The notes under the pieces were generated by a model. That model worked only from the letters and a program-made list of their open reading frames with translations, was not told the DNA's origin and ran no database searches. From NCBI GenBank assembly GCA_016209685.1, contig JACQVQ010000013.1, positions 38,341 to 102,340 on the forward strand: DNA of 64,000 nt, read 5' to 3'. Positions within the stretch are counted from its first letter, which is position 1; each line of letters starts with the position of its first letter. Position numbers and translations under genes: made by a program. Below are positions 1 through 8,797 of this stretch, piece after piece. Source of the DNA: Planctomycetota bacterium (lineage in GTDB: Bacteria; Planctomycetota; Brocadiia; Brocadiales; Bathyanammoxibiaceae).

Positions 1-24
1 GTCAGAATTCAGAATACTAAAAGA

Positions 25-52
25 GTAGGGGCAATTCATGAATTGCCCCTAC
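25..52. repeat. GTAGGGGC palindrome
   Basis: Perfect 28-nt palindrome: arms GTAGGGGC and GCCCCTAC around the palindromic core AATTCATGAATT. It is one of about ten copies in this window that share the outer arms but carry different cores. It lies upstream of the purH promoter and may be the 3' end of whatever gene precedes the window. Confidence 0.85.
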
Positions 53-80
53 AGCTGAATTCTTAATTCTTGTATATCCT

Positions 81-108
81 TTGACACGGCCCTCTCGTTT
101 GTTATAAT
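81..108 (+). promoter_or_regulatory. sigma-70-type promoter for purH-trpF
   Basis: TTGACA (81-86), a 16-nt spacer and TATAAT (103-108). Both hexamers match the consensus exactly. The expected transcript start is near 115, about 28 nt before the purH ATG. Confidence 0.75.
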
Positions 109-142
109 CTATTTTTAATTTGCATGTAAGAACAGGAACTAT

Positions 143-1729
143 ATGGCTAAGATAAGTAGAGCCCTTATAAGTGTTTATGACAAGGGGGGCATAGTAAGTT
201 TTGCTGCCGTACTCAGGCGTATGGGGGTGGAACTTATCTCCTCAGGGGGGACAGCAAGACTTCTGAGGGACGAGGGGTTGGAGGTCGTTGAGGTGTCTCA
301 GTATACGGGTTTCCCGGAGGTCATGGACGGGAGGGTCAAGACCCTGCACCCCAAGATTCACGGAGGGCTTCTGGCCATAAGGGATAACCCCTCCCATCTC
401 AAGCAGATGAAGGAACTGGGTATCCTCCCCATTGACATGGTGGTGGTCAACCTCTACCCATTTGAGAAGGTAGCGGCCAGGAAGGCCCCTCTTGAGGAAG
501 TGGTGGAAAACATAGACGTAGGCGGGCCTGGCATGATTCGGGCCGCCGCAAAGAATTATAAACACGTAGCAGTGGTAGTGGAGCCAGGACAGTACGAGGA
601 GGTCTTAAGGAGGCTGGAAGAGGGCCGTGGAGAGTTATCGGAGGAGTTTTGCTTTGGGCTGGCCCGGGAGGCCTTTAGAAGGACGTCCCAGTACGATAGG
701 GCCATTGCCGATTTCTTTACCGCCAGAGGCGGATTACCCAGTCATGGGCAACCCTTCCCATCCCGTCTTACCCTGGAGTTTGTCAAGAGGCAAGACCTAC
801 GCTACGGCGAGAATCCCCACCAGTCTGCCGCCTTCTACGTAGAGGAGGGACAGGGACCCACCTCAGGTGGGGGTGTCTCCAGCCTCAAGCAACTCAGCGG
901 AAAGGAACTCTCCTTTAATAATATCCTGGACCTGGATGCCTCCCTGGAACTGGTAAGGGAATTTGAGGAGCCCGGGGCCGTGATAGTAAAGCATACGAAC
1001 CCCTGTGGCGTAGGCTGTGCTAGTACCCTTGTAGAGGCCTTCCGCAGGGCCTACAGTGGAGACCCCGTATCGGCCTTCGGGTGTATAATTGGGTTCAACC
1101 GGGAGGTGGATGAGGAGACGGCGGAGGAGGTTACTTCCCCGGGGCATTTCGTGGAGGCAATTACAGCCCCGTCTTTCTCACGAGAGGCCCTGGAAGTCCT
1201 GAGGACCCGCAGGAAGTGGGGGCAGGACTTACGGCTACTGGAAATAGGACCCCTGTCAAGGCCCACGCCTTCATTGGACATAAAGAGGGTCGGAGGGGGC
1301 ATCCTGGTTCAAACGAGGGACATAGATGACCAGAAGTACACTGCAGACGGAAAGGTCGTTACCACGGCCAGCCCTGCCATTGAAGATATGCGGGACATGA
1401 GGTTTGCATGGATTGTGGCAAAACACGTGAAGTCCAATGCCATTGTGCTGGCCAGGGAGGGGACCGTAGTGGGGGTAGGGGCGGGGCAGATGAGCAGGGT
1501 GGATGCCGTGGAGATAGCCCTGAAAAAGGCAGGCCCAAGGGTCCGGGGCGCAGTTATGGCCTCCGATGCATTCTTCCCTTTCAGAGACAGCATTGACCTT
1601 GCGGCCAGGGCAGGGGTGAAGGCCGTAATCCAGCCAGGCGGGTCCACAAAGGACGAAGAGGTTATCAAGGCGGCGGAGGAGCACGGCCTCGCCATGGTCT
1701 TCACGGGTCGCCGCCATTTCAGGCACTGA
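143..1729 (+). CDS. purH: bifunctional AICAR transformylase / IMP cyclohydrolase
   Basis: Catalyses the last two steps of de novo purine synthesis: formyl transfer to AICAR, then ring closure to IMP, in the cytoplasm. The 528 residues match the usual PurH length. The N-terminal MGS-like cyclohydrolase domain begins ALISVYDKGG and contains GGTARLL and the VKTLHPKIHGG segment. The C-terminal transformylase domain contains KHTNPCG (about residues 279-285), which holds the catalytic Lys-His pair. The ATG at 143 lies 35 nt after a strong promoter. The gene ends TGATG, overlapping trpF by one base, so the two are probably translationally coupled. No anomalies seen. Confidence 0.97.
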   Translation: MAKISRALISVYDKGGIVSFAAVLRRMGVELISSGGTARLLRDEGLEVVEVSQYTGFPEVMDGRVKTLHPKIHGGLLAIRDNPSHLKQMKELGILPIDMVVVNLYPFEKVAARKAPLEEVVENIDVGGPGMIRAAAKNYKHVAVVVEPGQYEEVLRRLEEGRGELSEEFCFGLAREAFRRTSQYDRAIADFFTARGGLPSHGQPFPSRLTLEFVKRQDLRYGENPHQSAAFYVEEGQGPTSGGGVSSLKQLSGKELSFNNILDLDASLELVREFEEPGAVIVKHTNPCGVGCASTLVEAFRRAYSGDPVSAFGCIIGFNREVDEETAEEVTSPGHFVEAITAPSFSREALEVLRTRRKWGQDLRLLEIGPLSRPTPSLDIKRVGGGILVQTRDIDDQKYTADGKVVTTASPAIEDMRDMRFAWIVAKHVKSNAIVLAREGTVVGVGAGQMSRVDAVEIALKKAGPRVRGAVMASDAFFPFRDSIDLAARAGVKAVIQPGGSTKDEEVIKAAEEHGLAMVFTGRRHFRH

Positions 1730-2349
1730 TGGTAAAGGTAAAGATATGCGGTATAACGAGCATGACAGACGCCAGGACGGCCGTAGAGTTGGGGACGGAT
1801 GCCCTGGGTTTCGTCTTTGCCCCAAGTCCTCGTCAAATTTCTCCCAATAGGGCCAGAGACATAATCAAACGGCTCCCACCCTTTGTCACCCCGGTAGGGG
1901 TCTTTGTGGATGAGGCGATAGGACGGGTGCTGGACGTTGCCACCTACACGGGCCTTAAGGCCGTGCAACTCCACGGCAGTGAGACACCCGGCTACGTGAG
2001 AGATGTAATGGGACAATTCTGGGCCATTAAGGCCATCAGGGTGAGGACACGGAGGGATTTGACAAGATTAGGGAGATACGAGGCCCATGCCTTCCTACTG
2101 GATAGTTACGTGCGGGAACGGTTAGGGGGTACAGGCAAGCCCTTCCCTTGGGAACTGGCCAGGGAGGCCAGGCAATTGGGCACCATTATTCTGGCGGGGG
2201 GTTTGAACCCTGAAAATGTACAAACGGCAATACGTACGGTGAGACCCTATGCAGTAGACGTCTCTTCCGGTGTGGAGTCCAGCCCTGGGAAGAAGGATAG
2301 GCAGTTGGTTAGGGAATTCATCCAGGCGGTCAAATGCGGCAAGATGTAG
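1729..2349 (+). CDS. trpF: phosphoribosylanthranilate isomerase
   Basis: Isomerises N-(5-phosphoribosyl)anthranilate to the ribulose form in tryptophan synthesis. It is a monofunctional TIM barrel of 206 residues, the usual size. The N-terminus carries the KICGIT signature with the catalytic cysteine (Cys7). Later come LGFVFAPSPR, AVQLHG, LAGGLNPENV and the phosphate-binding end DVSSGVESSPGKKD. It starts at the ATG that overlaps the purH stop (TGATG). No other trp gene is nearby, so the pairing with purH is an operon of convenience rather than a trp operon. Confidence 0.96.
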   Translation: MVKVKICGITSMTDARTAVELGTDALGFVFAPSPRQISPNRARDIIKRLPPFVTPVGVFVDEAIGRVLDVATYTGLKAVQLHGSETPGYVRDVMGQFWAIKAIRVRTRRDLTRLGRYEAHAFLLDSYVRERLGGTGKPFPWELAREARQLGTIILAGGLNPENVQTAIRTVRPYAVDVSSGVESSPGKKDRQLVREFIQAVKCGKM

Positions 2350-2415
2350 AGGTTTAGCTATCGTTGGCTATTATTCACATAATCAGAGAAAAAATAGCCA
2401 GGAGGGAGTACGAGT

Positions 2416-2547
2416 TGAGACCTCTACAAAAGCCATCACCGCACTGTTTGTCATTCTGAGCGAAGCGAAGAATCTAGTTTTTTAAGAGATTCTTCGGTCG
2501 CTCCGCTCCCTCAGAATGACAGCGCATGGACTTTTGCAGAGGTCTCA
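2416..2547. mobile_element. MITE-like element with 17-bp terminal inverted repeats
   Basis: A 132-bp non-coding element. Its ends TGAGACCTCTACAAAAG (2416-2432) and CTTTTGCAGAGGTCTCA (2531-2547) are inverted repeats with one mismatch. The interior is another inverted repeat built on TCATTCTGAGCGAAGCGAAG and its complement, so the whole unit can fold into one long hairpin. A second copy with a decayed right end lies at 5366-5482. The left end recurs alone near 53215. No target-site duplication is evident. Confidence 0.7.
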
Positions 2548-2570
2548 GCTTACTTGTTGGAGAAATAAGA

Positions 2571-2849
2571 ATGAAGAAAAAGATACCAGGATATGATTAT
2601 GGGGAATGTGAAATTTGCGATACCCCTATGCAAGAGAAGCTTATAAAGCAAGATTTTTGGGTTAAGGGGGAACTTATTGTTGTGGAGGGCGTGCCAGCAG
2701 GGGTTTGCCCGCAGTGTGGCAAAAAGATTGTGAAGGCCAACGTGGGACAATGGATTGCTAAGTTAATAAAGAATTCTGCGAGGATTAAGAAGGCCACAAA
2801 GATTTCCGTACCTACAATTAAATTTGATGCAAAAGAAGTTAAGGTCTAA
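2571..2849 (+). CDS. YgiT/MqsA-type zinc-finger protein
   Basis: A 92-residue cytoplasmic protein with two Cys pairs, CEICD (C-x2-C, about residues 12-15) and CPQCGKK (about 45-48). This is the arrangement of YgiT-type zinc-finger proteins, many of which are the N-terminal half of MqsA-type antitoxins. The C-terminus is basic but has no recognisable Xre HTH domain, so DNA binding is uncertain. The ATG at 2571 is preceded by GGAGAAATAAG. An upstream in-frame ATG at 2526 would begin inside the MITE and is rejected. No toxin gene is adjacent; the MITE sits where one might be expected. Confidence 0.75.
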   Translation: MKKKIPGYDYGECEICDTPMQEKLIKQDFWVKGELIVVEGVPAGVCPQCGKKIVKANVGQWIAKLIKNSARIKKATKISVPTIKFDAKEVKV

Positions 2850-2867
2850 ACACACTCGTAGATAAAA

Positions 2868-3668
2868 ATGCAAGACAACAACCTCTTTCAGGAATTGGTA
2901 GCCCTCATGGAGAGGCTGAGAGGGGCTGGGGGATGCCCCTGGGATAAGGAGCAGACCCATGAGTCCCTGAAGCCCTACCTCGTGGAGGAGACCTATGAGG
3001 TAATAGATGCCATAGATTCAGGGGAACCTGCGAAACTCAAGGAAGAACTGGGGGACCTCCTGTTCCAGGTAATCTTTCATGCCCAGATTGCAAAGGAAAA
3101 CAATGCCTTTGACATTGCCGGGGTCTTGAGGGGGTGTCTGGAGAAGATGACCTCCAGGCACCCCCACGTATTTGGGGAAGAGCAGTTGAAGACGGCAGAG
3201 GAGGTGTTGAGGGCGTGGCATAAGATAAAACACAAAGAGTCCGGGGGGAAGGAGAAATCTATAATAGGAAGTCTGCCCAGGCACATGCCTGCCTTACAGA
3301 AGGCCTTCAAGGTGCAGAAGAAGGCCGCCAGGGTAGGGTTTGACTGGGAAAAGGTAGAGGACGTCATAGCCAAGATGGAGGAGGAGCTAAGAGAGGTAAG
3401 ACAGGCCCTGGCCAAAAGACAGGAGACAGGGGACAGGGGACAGGGGGCAAGGGAACTGAAGGAGGAACTGGGAGACCTGCTTTTCGCCGCCGCAAACCTC
3501 TCCAGGTTCTTGAAGGTAAACCCTGAAGAGGCCCTGGAAAAGGCGACAAAGAAATTCATAGAGCGTTTTAGACGTGTAGAGGCCAGATTGGCCGCCCACG
3601 GTAAGGATATTGAGCACTGCACCCTGGAAGAGTTGGATAGGTTGTGGGAGGCAGTTAAGAGACAGTAG
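2868..3668 (+). CDS. mazG: nucleoside triphosphate pyrophosphohydrolase
   Basis: Hydrolyses (d)NTPs to NMPs and pyrophosphate, for house-cleaning or to lower the alarmone response. Of the 266 residues, the first MazG domain carries WDKEQTHESL, the EExxE metal site in LVEETYEVIDA, and ELGDLLFQVIFHAQ. The second carries ELKEELGDLLFAAANLSRFL. Between the helices of the second domain, residues about 183-194 (RQETGDRGQGAR) are encoded by a tandem ACAGGGG-type DNA repeat (3417-3450). The insertion keeps the frame and falls in a loop that varies in the family, so the enzyme is probably active. Confidence 0.95.
   Translation: MQDNNLFQELVALMERLRGAGGCPWDKEQTHESLKPYLVEETYEVIDAIDSGEPAKLKEELGDLLFQVIFHAQIAKENNAFDIAGVLRGCLEKMTSRHPHVFGEEQLKTAEEVLRAWHKIKHKESGGKEKSIIGSLPRHMPALQKAFKVQKKAARVGFDWEKVEDVIAKMEEELREVRQALAKRQETGDRGQGARELKEELGDLLFAAANLSRFLKVNPEEALEKATKKFIERFRRVEARLAAHGKDIEHCTLEELDRLWEAVKRQ
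3417..3450. repeat. ACAGGGG tandem tract inside mazG
   Basis: Tandem variants of the 7-8-mer GACAGGGG, read in frame as RQETGDRGQG. The same tract type encodes protein segments in V-ATPase subunits I (37750-37780) and A (48831-48867), and occurs between genes near 49225, 54318 and 55000. Confidence 0.8.
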
Positions 3669-3893
3669 ACAGCAGTCAGCAGTCAGCAATCAGGGTAACT
3701 TTTAGTTGCCGTTTTGTCTTCAAAAAGGTGTAGGGACAGGGCTTCAGCCCTGTCCTGCTTTATGGAGTCCAGTCCGCCTCAGGTGGATCTCGCTGGAATA
3801 AAGTCCATTGACGCAGTCAATGGACTCCATATAAAAAAACAGGGGCACAGCGTCGCCGTGCCCCTGAGTACTTCTGTCGTCCAGCATCTACGC

Positions 3894-5297
3894 TTACGAT
3901 CTAATTGAATTAGTCTCCGGTTCCATAAGATGGTAAGCAATTTCCCTATGCTGGCTAATGTCCATACCAGCCACTTCCTCTGCCTCAGGTGCTCTAATAC
4001 CTTTAGTTACTGCCTTTATGAAAAGGATGAGTACCGCGGTGCAGGCACAAGCGTATCCCCATGCACACACGACGCCTACAAATTGTTCCAACATCTGGGC
4101 AGGGTTTCCGTAAAATAGGCCATCGTCACCAGCGGGGTTTACAAGCTTGCTGGCAAAGAGACCTGTTGCAAGGGCCCCAAAGCTCCCGCCCATTGCGTGT
4201 ATCCCTACCACGTCCAGGGCATCATCATAACCCAGGGCCCTCTTCATCCATTTTACGCAGGAGTAACACAAGAACCCTGCACCGGCCCCTATGGCAAGGG
4301 ATGGCATAACTGCTACAAAACCTGAGGCAGGTGTAATGGCCACCAGCCCTGCTACTGCACCTGAGCAAGTGCCAATCAGAGTGGGTTTCCTGTCAAATAT
4401 CCACTCCATTACGTTCCATGTAAAGGCGGCGGTAGCGGTGGCTGTGTTGGTGACTGCCCAGGCGCTGGCGGCAAGTCCATTGGCGGCGACTGCACTACCT
4501 GCGTTAAAGCCGAACCACCCAAACCACAGGAGGGCGGCACCTATCATCGTAAAAGGTACATTATGCGGGGGCTTTATACTCTTGCGTCTGCCTAGAAACA
4601 GACAAAATACCAGGGCCGCAGCACCAGATTGGATATGCACGACCGTTCCGCCAGCAAAATCCAATGCACCAAACTTATATAACCACCCATCCGTGGCCCA
4701 CACCCAATGGGCTATCACTGGATAGCATCCACTCATCCACAAGAGGGCAAAGAGGAGCCAGGAAACGAATTTGAGCCTCTCTACAATGGCGCCTGTTACA
4801 AGGGCAAGGGTAATAGCGGCAAATGTTAACTGGAACATACAGAAAGTTAGGTGGGGTATGGTCGTTGCGTAAAGGGTGCTAGGCAATTGCCCTACGTAGT
4901 CCGCTGGGTCCGCACGCCCTGCTCCCAGGACGGCCCACTGAAGGCCCCCAATAAACCCGTTGGAGGGGGAAAAGGCCAGGCTATAAGACCAGAGCACCCA
5001 CATCATGCTGGTGATGCAGAAGGCAATCCAGTTCATCCATATGGTATTACCCACGTTCTTTGCCCTTGTCATCCCTCCATAAAAGAGGGCAAGACCAGGG
5101 ATGGTCATAGCCAACACCAGGGCAGAGGAGGTCATCATCCATGCATTATCCCCTGTATCAATCGTGGGGGGTGGTGGGGGCACCTCAGCGACCACCGCCA
5201 CAACTACTTCTTCCGCCATTGCCTTCAGTGCAAATAGCGCTAACATCGGCAGTACAGAAAACAAGGAGATACCTAAATGGTACCTTCTTCTCATCAT
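3894..5297 (-). CDS. amtB: ammonium transporter (Amt/Rh family)
   Basis: Inner-membrane ammonium channel/transporter. The 467-residue precursor has a Sec signal peptide ending near LKAMAEE, a Pro-rich spacer (VPPPPPT) and about 11 membrane helices. The two pore histidines lie in VVHIQSGAAAL and VGIHAMGGSFG, and the family segment LALFYGGMTRAKN follows the first helix. The C-terminal tail GMDISQHREIAY is the P-II-contacting cytosolic tail. The start is preceded on the minus strand by a purine-rich GAGGGAGGGAAAG Shine-Dalgarno. It is separated from the P-II operon by a porin and a cytochrome gene, and a MITE lies just upstream. It is one of three Amt proteins in the window. Confidence 0.95.
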   Translation of the reverse strand: MMRRRYHLGISLFSVLPMLALFALKAMAEEVVVAVVAEVPPPPPTIDTGDNAWMMTSSALVLAMTIPGLALFYGGMTRAKNVGNTIWMNWIAFCITSMMWVLWSYSLAFSPSNGFIGGLQWAVLGAGRADPADYVGQLPSTLYATTIPHLTFCMFQLTFAAITLALVTGAIVERLKFVSWLLFALLWMSGCYPVIAHWVWATDGWLYKFGALDFAGGTVVHIQSGAAALVFCLFLGRRKSIKPPHNVPFTMIGAALLWFGWFGFNAGSAVAANGLAASAWAVTNTATATAAFTWNVMEWIFDRKPTLIGTCSGAVAGLVAITPASGFVAVMPSLAIGAGAGFLCYSCVKWMKRALGYDDALDVVGIHAMGGSFGALATGLFASKLVNPAGDDGLFYGNPAQMLEQFVGVVCAWGYACACTAVLILFIKAVTKGIRAPEAEEVAGMDISQHREIAYHLMEPETNSIRS

Positions 5298-5365
5298 CTT
5301 TCCCTCCCTCTCTCTCTTTTAACTTTTAAGCAGGCTGTTTTTCACTAGACGGGACAACAACTCTA

Positions 5366-5482
5366 AGACCTCTGCAAAAGTCACTGCACTACTTCGTGTC
5401 ATTCTGAGCGAAGCGAAGAATCTGAGATTCTTCGGTCGTTTCACTCCCTCAGAATGACATCTTGTGGGGTTTTTCAGAGGCC
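5366..5482. mobile_element. MITE-like element, second copy
   Basis: The left end AGACCTCTGCAAAAG (5366-5380) matches the element at 2416-2547. The interior contains the same TCATTCTGAGCGAAGCGAAG hairpin. The right end (TTTTTCAGAGGCC) has drifted from the inverted-repeat consensus. It lies in the region upstream of the amtB gene. Confidence 0.65.
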
Positions 5483-5569
5483 CCACTCTACGAATCTAAG
5501 TTTATCCTATTTGTAATCACCCCTCCTTTGGGGTTTGTTTCAACCCACGCCCCCGCGCGGGGGCGCCCT

Positions 5570-5597
5570 GTAGGGGCGGTTCGCGAACCGCCCCTAC
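5570..5597. repeat. GTAGGGGC palindrome overlapping a stop codon
   Basis: Perfect 28-nt palindrome with core GGTTCGCGAACC. On the minus strand its GTAG supplies the TAG stop (5594-5596) of the cytochrome gene, and it can also fold as a 3' hairpin. Confidence 0.85.
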
Positions 5598-6706
5598 TGC
5601 TTAGATGGTCTGAGCCTCGTCTCCCACAAGAAGCTGGCCAGTCTATCCGTGTCTGTCCGAAGGAAGAGAGACGGTTCCTTTTCCTTCATTCGGTCAATAA
5701 TACTCTTACACCTCTGCTTGGAATACAGTAACGTAATATCCGTCATCTTTGACGGGCTGTGGCAGGGTACGCAGTTGTTCATGTATACGCCTTCTGTAAC
5801 GTCTATTACGTCCTTCCTCCCAATCTGCCTCAGTGTCTTGAACTCGGCCAGTTTTTCTTTATCAACCGTACCCCTCTGGTATTCCTTAAATAAATTAATT
5901 ATCCTCTGTTCATTCTCTGTGAAGCTTTCTTCTTTTTCCATCTGCATACGGTTGAATGCGTGTAGTATGTCTTCCTCAGACCAGTTTTTGTGGGAAAATA
6001 CGTATTCCAGTACGTGGCACTGTCCACACTTCTTACCCAGGGTCTCTTCCATACCGGCTTCAGAATGTATTATCGTGTCCGGAATCCATTGGTTGTTCTT
6101 ATTTAATGAGACCAAGAGCTTGGCATCTGTGGGGGAACTCAATATCCTTACACCGTCGGCCAGGGCAATATAGGGCATAAAACCCAGGAAACTCTTCCTC
6201 CTTCCTATCTCTATCTCAGTGTTGCCTCTATAACAAAAAATACGATTACTTACATCGTCATAAACTACTTCCTCGGGCAGTAAAAACAAGAGATGTTTGT
6301 ATCTTTCACGTTCTGAAATTTTCCTGGAACCCTGGTCAATTAATAATTGGATGTAGACCCGCTTGTCTTTAATGGCCAGAGATTCCTTGCGTATAACACT
6401 GTCTTTAATGGTGGTCTCCTGTCCCTTTAGATTCGCCCCCCCTTTGCTGGCTACCTCTCCGCCTGAGGCGGATACAGGACCAGATGCGCCCTCTCTAACT
6501 GGGGACAGAGCCCCAGCACTATATTTTTCGCTCGCCCCAGGGCTTTGGCTTACTGCAGGGTTTTCTAAGGTACCATTAATCACGTAGGTCTGAGAAAATA
6601 CGGGGGAAGATAATAGGCCGTTGATGAAAAATGCTATCACGAAACAGAGATGGAGTCTGTGGTCAGGCGTAACACCAAGCAGGAGATTTAAACTATTCAG
6701 ACCCAT
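5594..6706 (-). CDS. secreted c-type cytochrome, two haem-binding motifs
   Basis: A 370-residue exported protein with an N-terminal hydrophobic segment (about residues 19-38). A low-complexity stretch (about 45-95) includes SASGG from the palindrome at 6458-6472. The C-terminal half carries two CxxCH motifs, CGQCH and CVPCH. The second lies in a cytochrome-c-like context (GVYMNNCVPCHSPSKM). The protein also has a helix-rich linker. I do not recognise a specific family; a periplasmic or anammoxosomal electron carrier is likely. The stop codon lies in a GTAGGGGC palindrome. The N-terminal start is uncertain because several residues precede the hydrophobic core. Confidence 0.75.
   Translation of the reverse strand: MGLNSLNLLLGVTPDHRLHLCFVIAFFINGLLSSPVFSQTYVINGTLENPAVSQSPGASEKYSAGALSPVREGASGPVSASGGEVASKGGANLKGQETTIKDSVIRKESLAIKDKRVYIQLLIDQGSRKISERERYKHLLFLLPEEVVYDDVSNRIFCYRGNTEIEIGRRKSFLGFMPYIALADGVRILSSPTDAKLLVSLNKNNQWIPDTIIHSEAGMEETLGKKCGQCHVLEYVFSHKNWSEEDILHAFNRMQMEKEESFTENEQRIINLFKEYQRGTVDKEKLAEFKTLRQIGRKDVIDVTEGVYMNNCVPCHSPSKMTDITLLYSKQRCKSIIDRMKEKEPSLFLRTDTDRLASFLWETRLRPSKQ
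6458..6472. repeat. SASGG palindrome inside the cytochrome gene
   Basis: TCCGCCTGAGGCGGA, read on the minus strand as Ser-Ala-Ser-Gly-Gly (residues 79-83 of the cytochrome). Exact or near copies occur at 6744, 6853, 17748, 18867, 18887, 20633, 22589, 22961, 26668, 29371, 32582, 36468, 39834 and 51457. Confidence 0.85.
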
Positions 6707-6743
6707 CGTATCCCAGTGTCCAAAAGGGCCAGCGTTCGGGCAG

Positions 6744-6937
6744 TCCGCCTCAGGCGGATACCCCTACCTTCTTCTCCCCCATCCCTTTGTCCCACCCAGG
6801 ACAGGCCATTCTCTGCCTGGGACGGATAAAGGGTAGGCAAGGGGGAATCCGCTCCGCCTAAGGCGGACGGATTTACAACAAGGGGGAGGGATAGTCTCCC
6901 TCCCCGCAAGTAGGGGCACGTTGCAACGTGCCCCTAC
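6744..6937. repeat. intergenic palindrome cluster between cytochrome and porin genes
   Basis: Contains two TCCGCCT-type 15-mers (6744-6758 and 6853-6867) and a perfect GTAGGGGC palindrome (6910-6937, core ACGTTGCAACGT). The latter is identical to the copy inside the V-ATPase D gene at 51034-51061. No credible gene lies in 6707-6952. The hairpin at 6910-6937 could end transcription of the porin gene. Confidence 0.75.
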
Positions 6938-6952
6938 ATACTAGAATACCCT

Positions 6953-8479
6953 CTAGAACTCATAGGTAGCGGCTGCGGAAAAGGTAGCGTTGCCGTTGTG
7001 GTTATCAAACTGATTAAAACTGGTGTTGGGGCCAGTGGCACCTGTAATCTTATCGTATCTTATCTCTGGCCTTATCATCAGCTTGTCCCTGACTTTGATG
7101 TTAACGGTGCCGGTAACCTCTGCAATGGATACGCCTATTGGAAGTCCAGCAGTGGCGGTACGACCCCGAGGTACTATGGCAACGTTCCTTGCGGCCTCCC
7201 TATCCCAGAAATACTCCCCCCTCAGGGCGAAGTTTATCCGATTCTGGGGGAAGAACTGGAATATCTGGGCCACACCCCACCAGTCACGGCGTCTCCTGTT
7301 GTCGCCCACCATTACGGTGGCACCAAAACCTCCTGCGAATCCCCTCTCAAACCGTTCCGTACCGTAGTCAAAGTTGGTATTGGACCTCAGCCAGGTCGTG
7401 GGGTCAAACTGGATGATAAGGTCAAAGAAGTGTCTCCAGTTACCCTCACTGCCACGGTTTTTAGCATAGACGTCGTCCCCAGTCATAATCAGCCCATCGG
7501 GGCCCGGACCTGTCAGGTTCTTTCTACTCTGCTCTGGGCCGTGGCTGGTGTTCAGCATCACAAAGGCATTGTGCATGATGGGTATATTGGGGATAGTGTA
7601 CTTTGTCTGGGTACCGAAGGTCTTGCTCCTGTTGTTATCAACAAAGGTATCCCAGCCGTTTACGAGGAAAAAGGTAAAGTACAGGTTATCCAGTACAGGA
7701 TAGCCCAGGCTAGCCCCGACGTGGGTGAAGGGTATGGAGTTCTGGTAAAGGAGTGAGCGGGAGAAGTTGGGGTTCCATGGGGACTCCCAGACCTCTGCCC
7801 CAATCCAGGTGGCAAACTTTCCAAACTTGAAGTCTACGCCCTTGCCCAGGGGTATCCTCCACCAGGTGTAACCCTCACCCACAGTGAAATCGTCATCGTC
7901 CACCCTGCCATCTGTTGGTACAAAGGTGAGGCGGTGGGCCTGCTCCCCGTAAAGGGTGGTTATCCTGAAACCTATAGGAGAGTCCTCTGTGGGCTCCTTG
8001 TAGAGGTGGAGTTCTATATTATTGAGGGTAAAGGAGTCATCTTCCCTATCAAAGGCCCTTATCTCAAGCATGTTCCTGGCTGGCCCACCAGTGGGGATAG
8101 CGCCCCTTCTACCGCTAGGGCCTGTGCCCCTCTCGTGGCCAGGCTTCACGGAGTTATACTGGTAAAAGTTCTCTACAAACCCGCTGAACTTTACCCCCTT
8201 AAAGACGTTGAAGAAGTCCCTGATTCCCGTGATTTCATCGTCATTGAGTTGTGCGGCCGGTGCCTTGGCAGGCATCGGTGGCACCTCGCGGGCCTTCAGG
8301 AGTTCCTTTAATGCACCGACATCCTCAGCGCTGAGCTCGGCACCGGGCTTAGTCTTGAGGAGGTCCTTCAGTGCGGCAACTTCTTCCTTAGAGAGTTCCT
8401 CTGCCCCCACCCAATTTACACGTACAGCCCCCAGGAAAAACACAAAACAGGCAATTAACGCAAGGCTTAAAAGCCTCAT
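6953..8479 (-). CDS. outer-membrane beta-barrel porin-like protein
   Basis: A 508-residue precursor with a Sec signal peptide (cleavage near NWVGAEE). Next is a short helical region made of two similar repeats (LSKEEVAALKDLLK and LSAEDVGALKELLK, about residues 30-65). A long stretch of alternating polar and aromatic residues follows, typical of a barrel, and the C-terminus ends in Phe (ATYEF), the usual outer-membrane insertion signal. It resembles the BBP2/OprP-like porin families common in planctomycetes. A strong AAGGAGGG Shine-Dalgarno precedes the ATG. It lies between two Amt genes on the same strand, so it may carry nitrogen solutes across the outer membrane; that role is inference. Confidence 0.8.
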   Translation of the reverse strand: MRLLSLALIACFVFFLGAVRVNWVGAEELSKEEVAALKDLLKTKPGAELSAEDVGALKELLKAREVPPMPAKAPAAQLNDDEITGIRDFFNVFKGVKFSGFVENFYQYNSVKPGHERGTGPSGRRGAIPTGGPARNMLEIRAFDREDDSFTLNNIELHLYKEPTEDSPIGFRITTLYGEQAHRLTFVPTDGRVDDDDFTVGEGYTWWRIPLGKGVDFKFGKFATWIGAEVWESPWNPNFSRSLLYQNSIPFTHVGASLGYPVLDNLYFTFFLVNGWDTFVDNNRSKTFGTQTKYTIPNIPIMHNAFVMLNTSHGPEQSRKNLTGPGPDGLIMTGDDVYAKNRGSEGNWRHFFDLIIQFDPTTWLRSNTNFDYGTERFERGFAGGFGATVMVGDNRRRRDWWGVAQIFQFFPQNRINFALRGEYFWDREAARNVAIVPRGRTATAGLPIGVSIAEVTGTVNIKVRDKLMIRPEIRYDKITGATGPNTSFNQFDNHNGNATFSAAATYEF

Positions 8480-8793
8480 GACCTCCCTCCTTTCTAGATA
8501 GATAGGCCAATCTAGAGTAATGAGCCAACCCCTACCAATCTTATCCTCCTACCCCCTCCTGCCATAATTGGATATATTGGTTATATTTGGAAGGAATTAC
8601 CATAAGTCCTTTTGATTGTCAACAAGATTTTTAAAAAAAATTGTGGGGTATATAGACTGGGGAGTGTTTTTTAGTAGGGGCGGGGTAACCCCGCCCCTAC
8701 CCTAACCCCTCAAAAAATTAGGGGCGACCTACTAGGTCGCCCCTTGCTTTGGGTCTTTAGCATTGGGAGGGAAGGGCAATTCGCGAATTGCCC
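8480..8793. other. intergenic region with hairpins, no gene seen
   Basis: Besides the porin Shine-Dalgarno it holds three palindromes: 8674-8700 (GTAGGGGC, core GGGTAACCC, identical to the one inside V-ATPase C at 46353), an AGGGGCGACC/GGTCGCCCCT hairpin near 8719-8743, and 8771-8797 at the end of the amt gene. These can act as transcription terminators for the amt gene. I see no RNA gene. Confidence 0.6.
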
Positions 8794-8797
8794 CTAC
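8771..8797. repeat. GTAGGGGC-type palindrome overlapping amt stop codon
   Basis: Palindrome with core AATTCGCGAATT and a slightly decayed left arm (GAAGGGC). Its right arm provides the minus-strand TAG stop (8794-8796) of the amt gene. Confidence 0.75.

Noticed and set aside
3714..3908. Small open frame between mazG and amtB
   Set aside because: It consists of palindromes and repeat sequence, has no ribosome site and a composition unlike genes in the window.
4291..4725. Plus-strand open frame opposite amtB, and similar frames opposite other genes
   Set aside because: They are antisense shadows of well-supported genes, without family motifs or ribosome sites.
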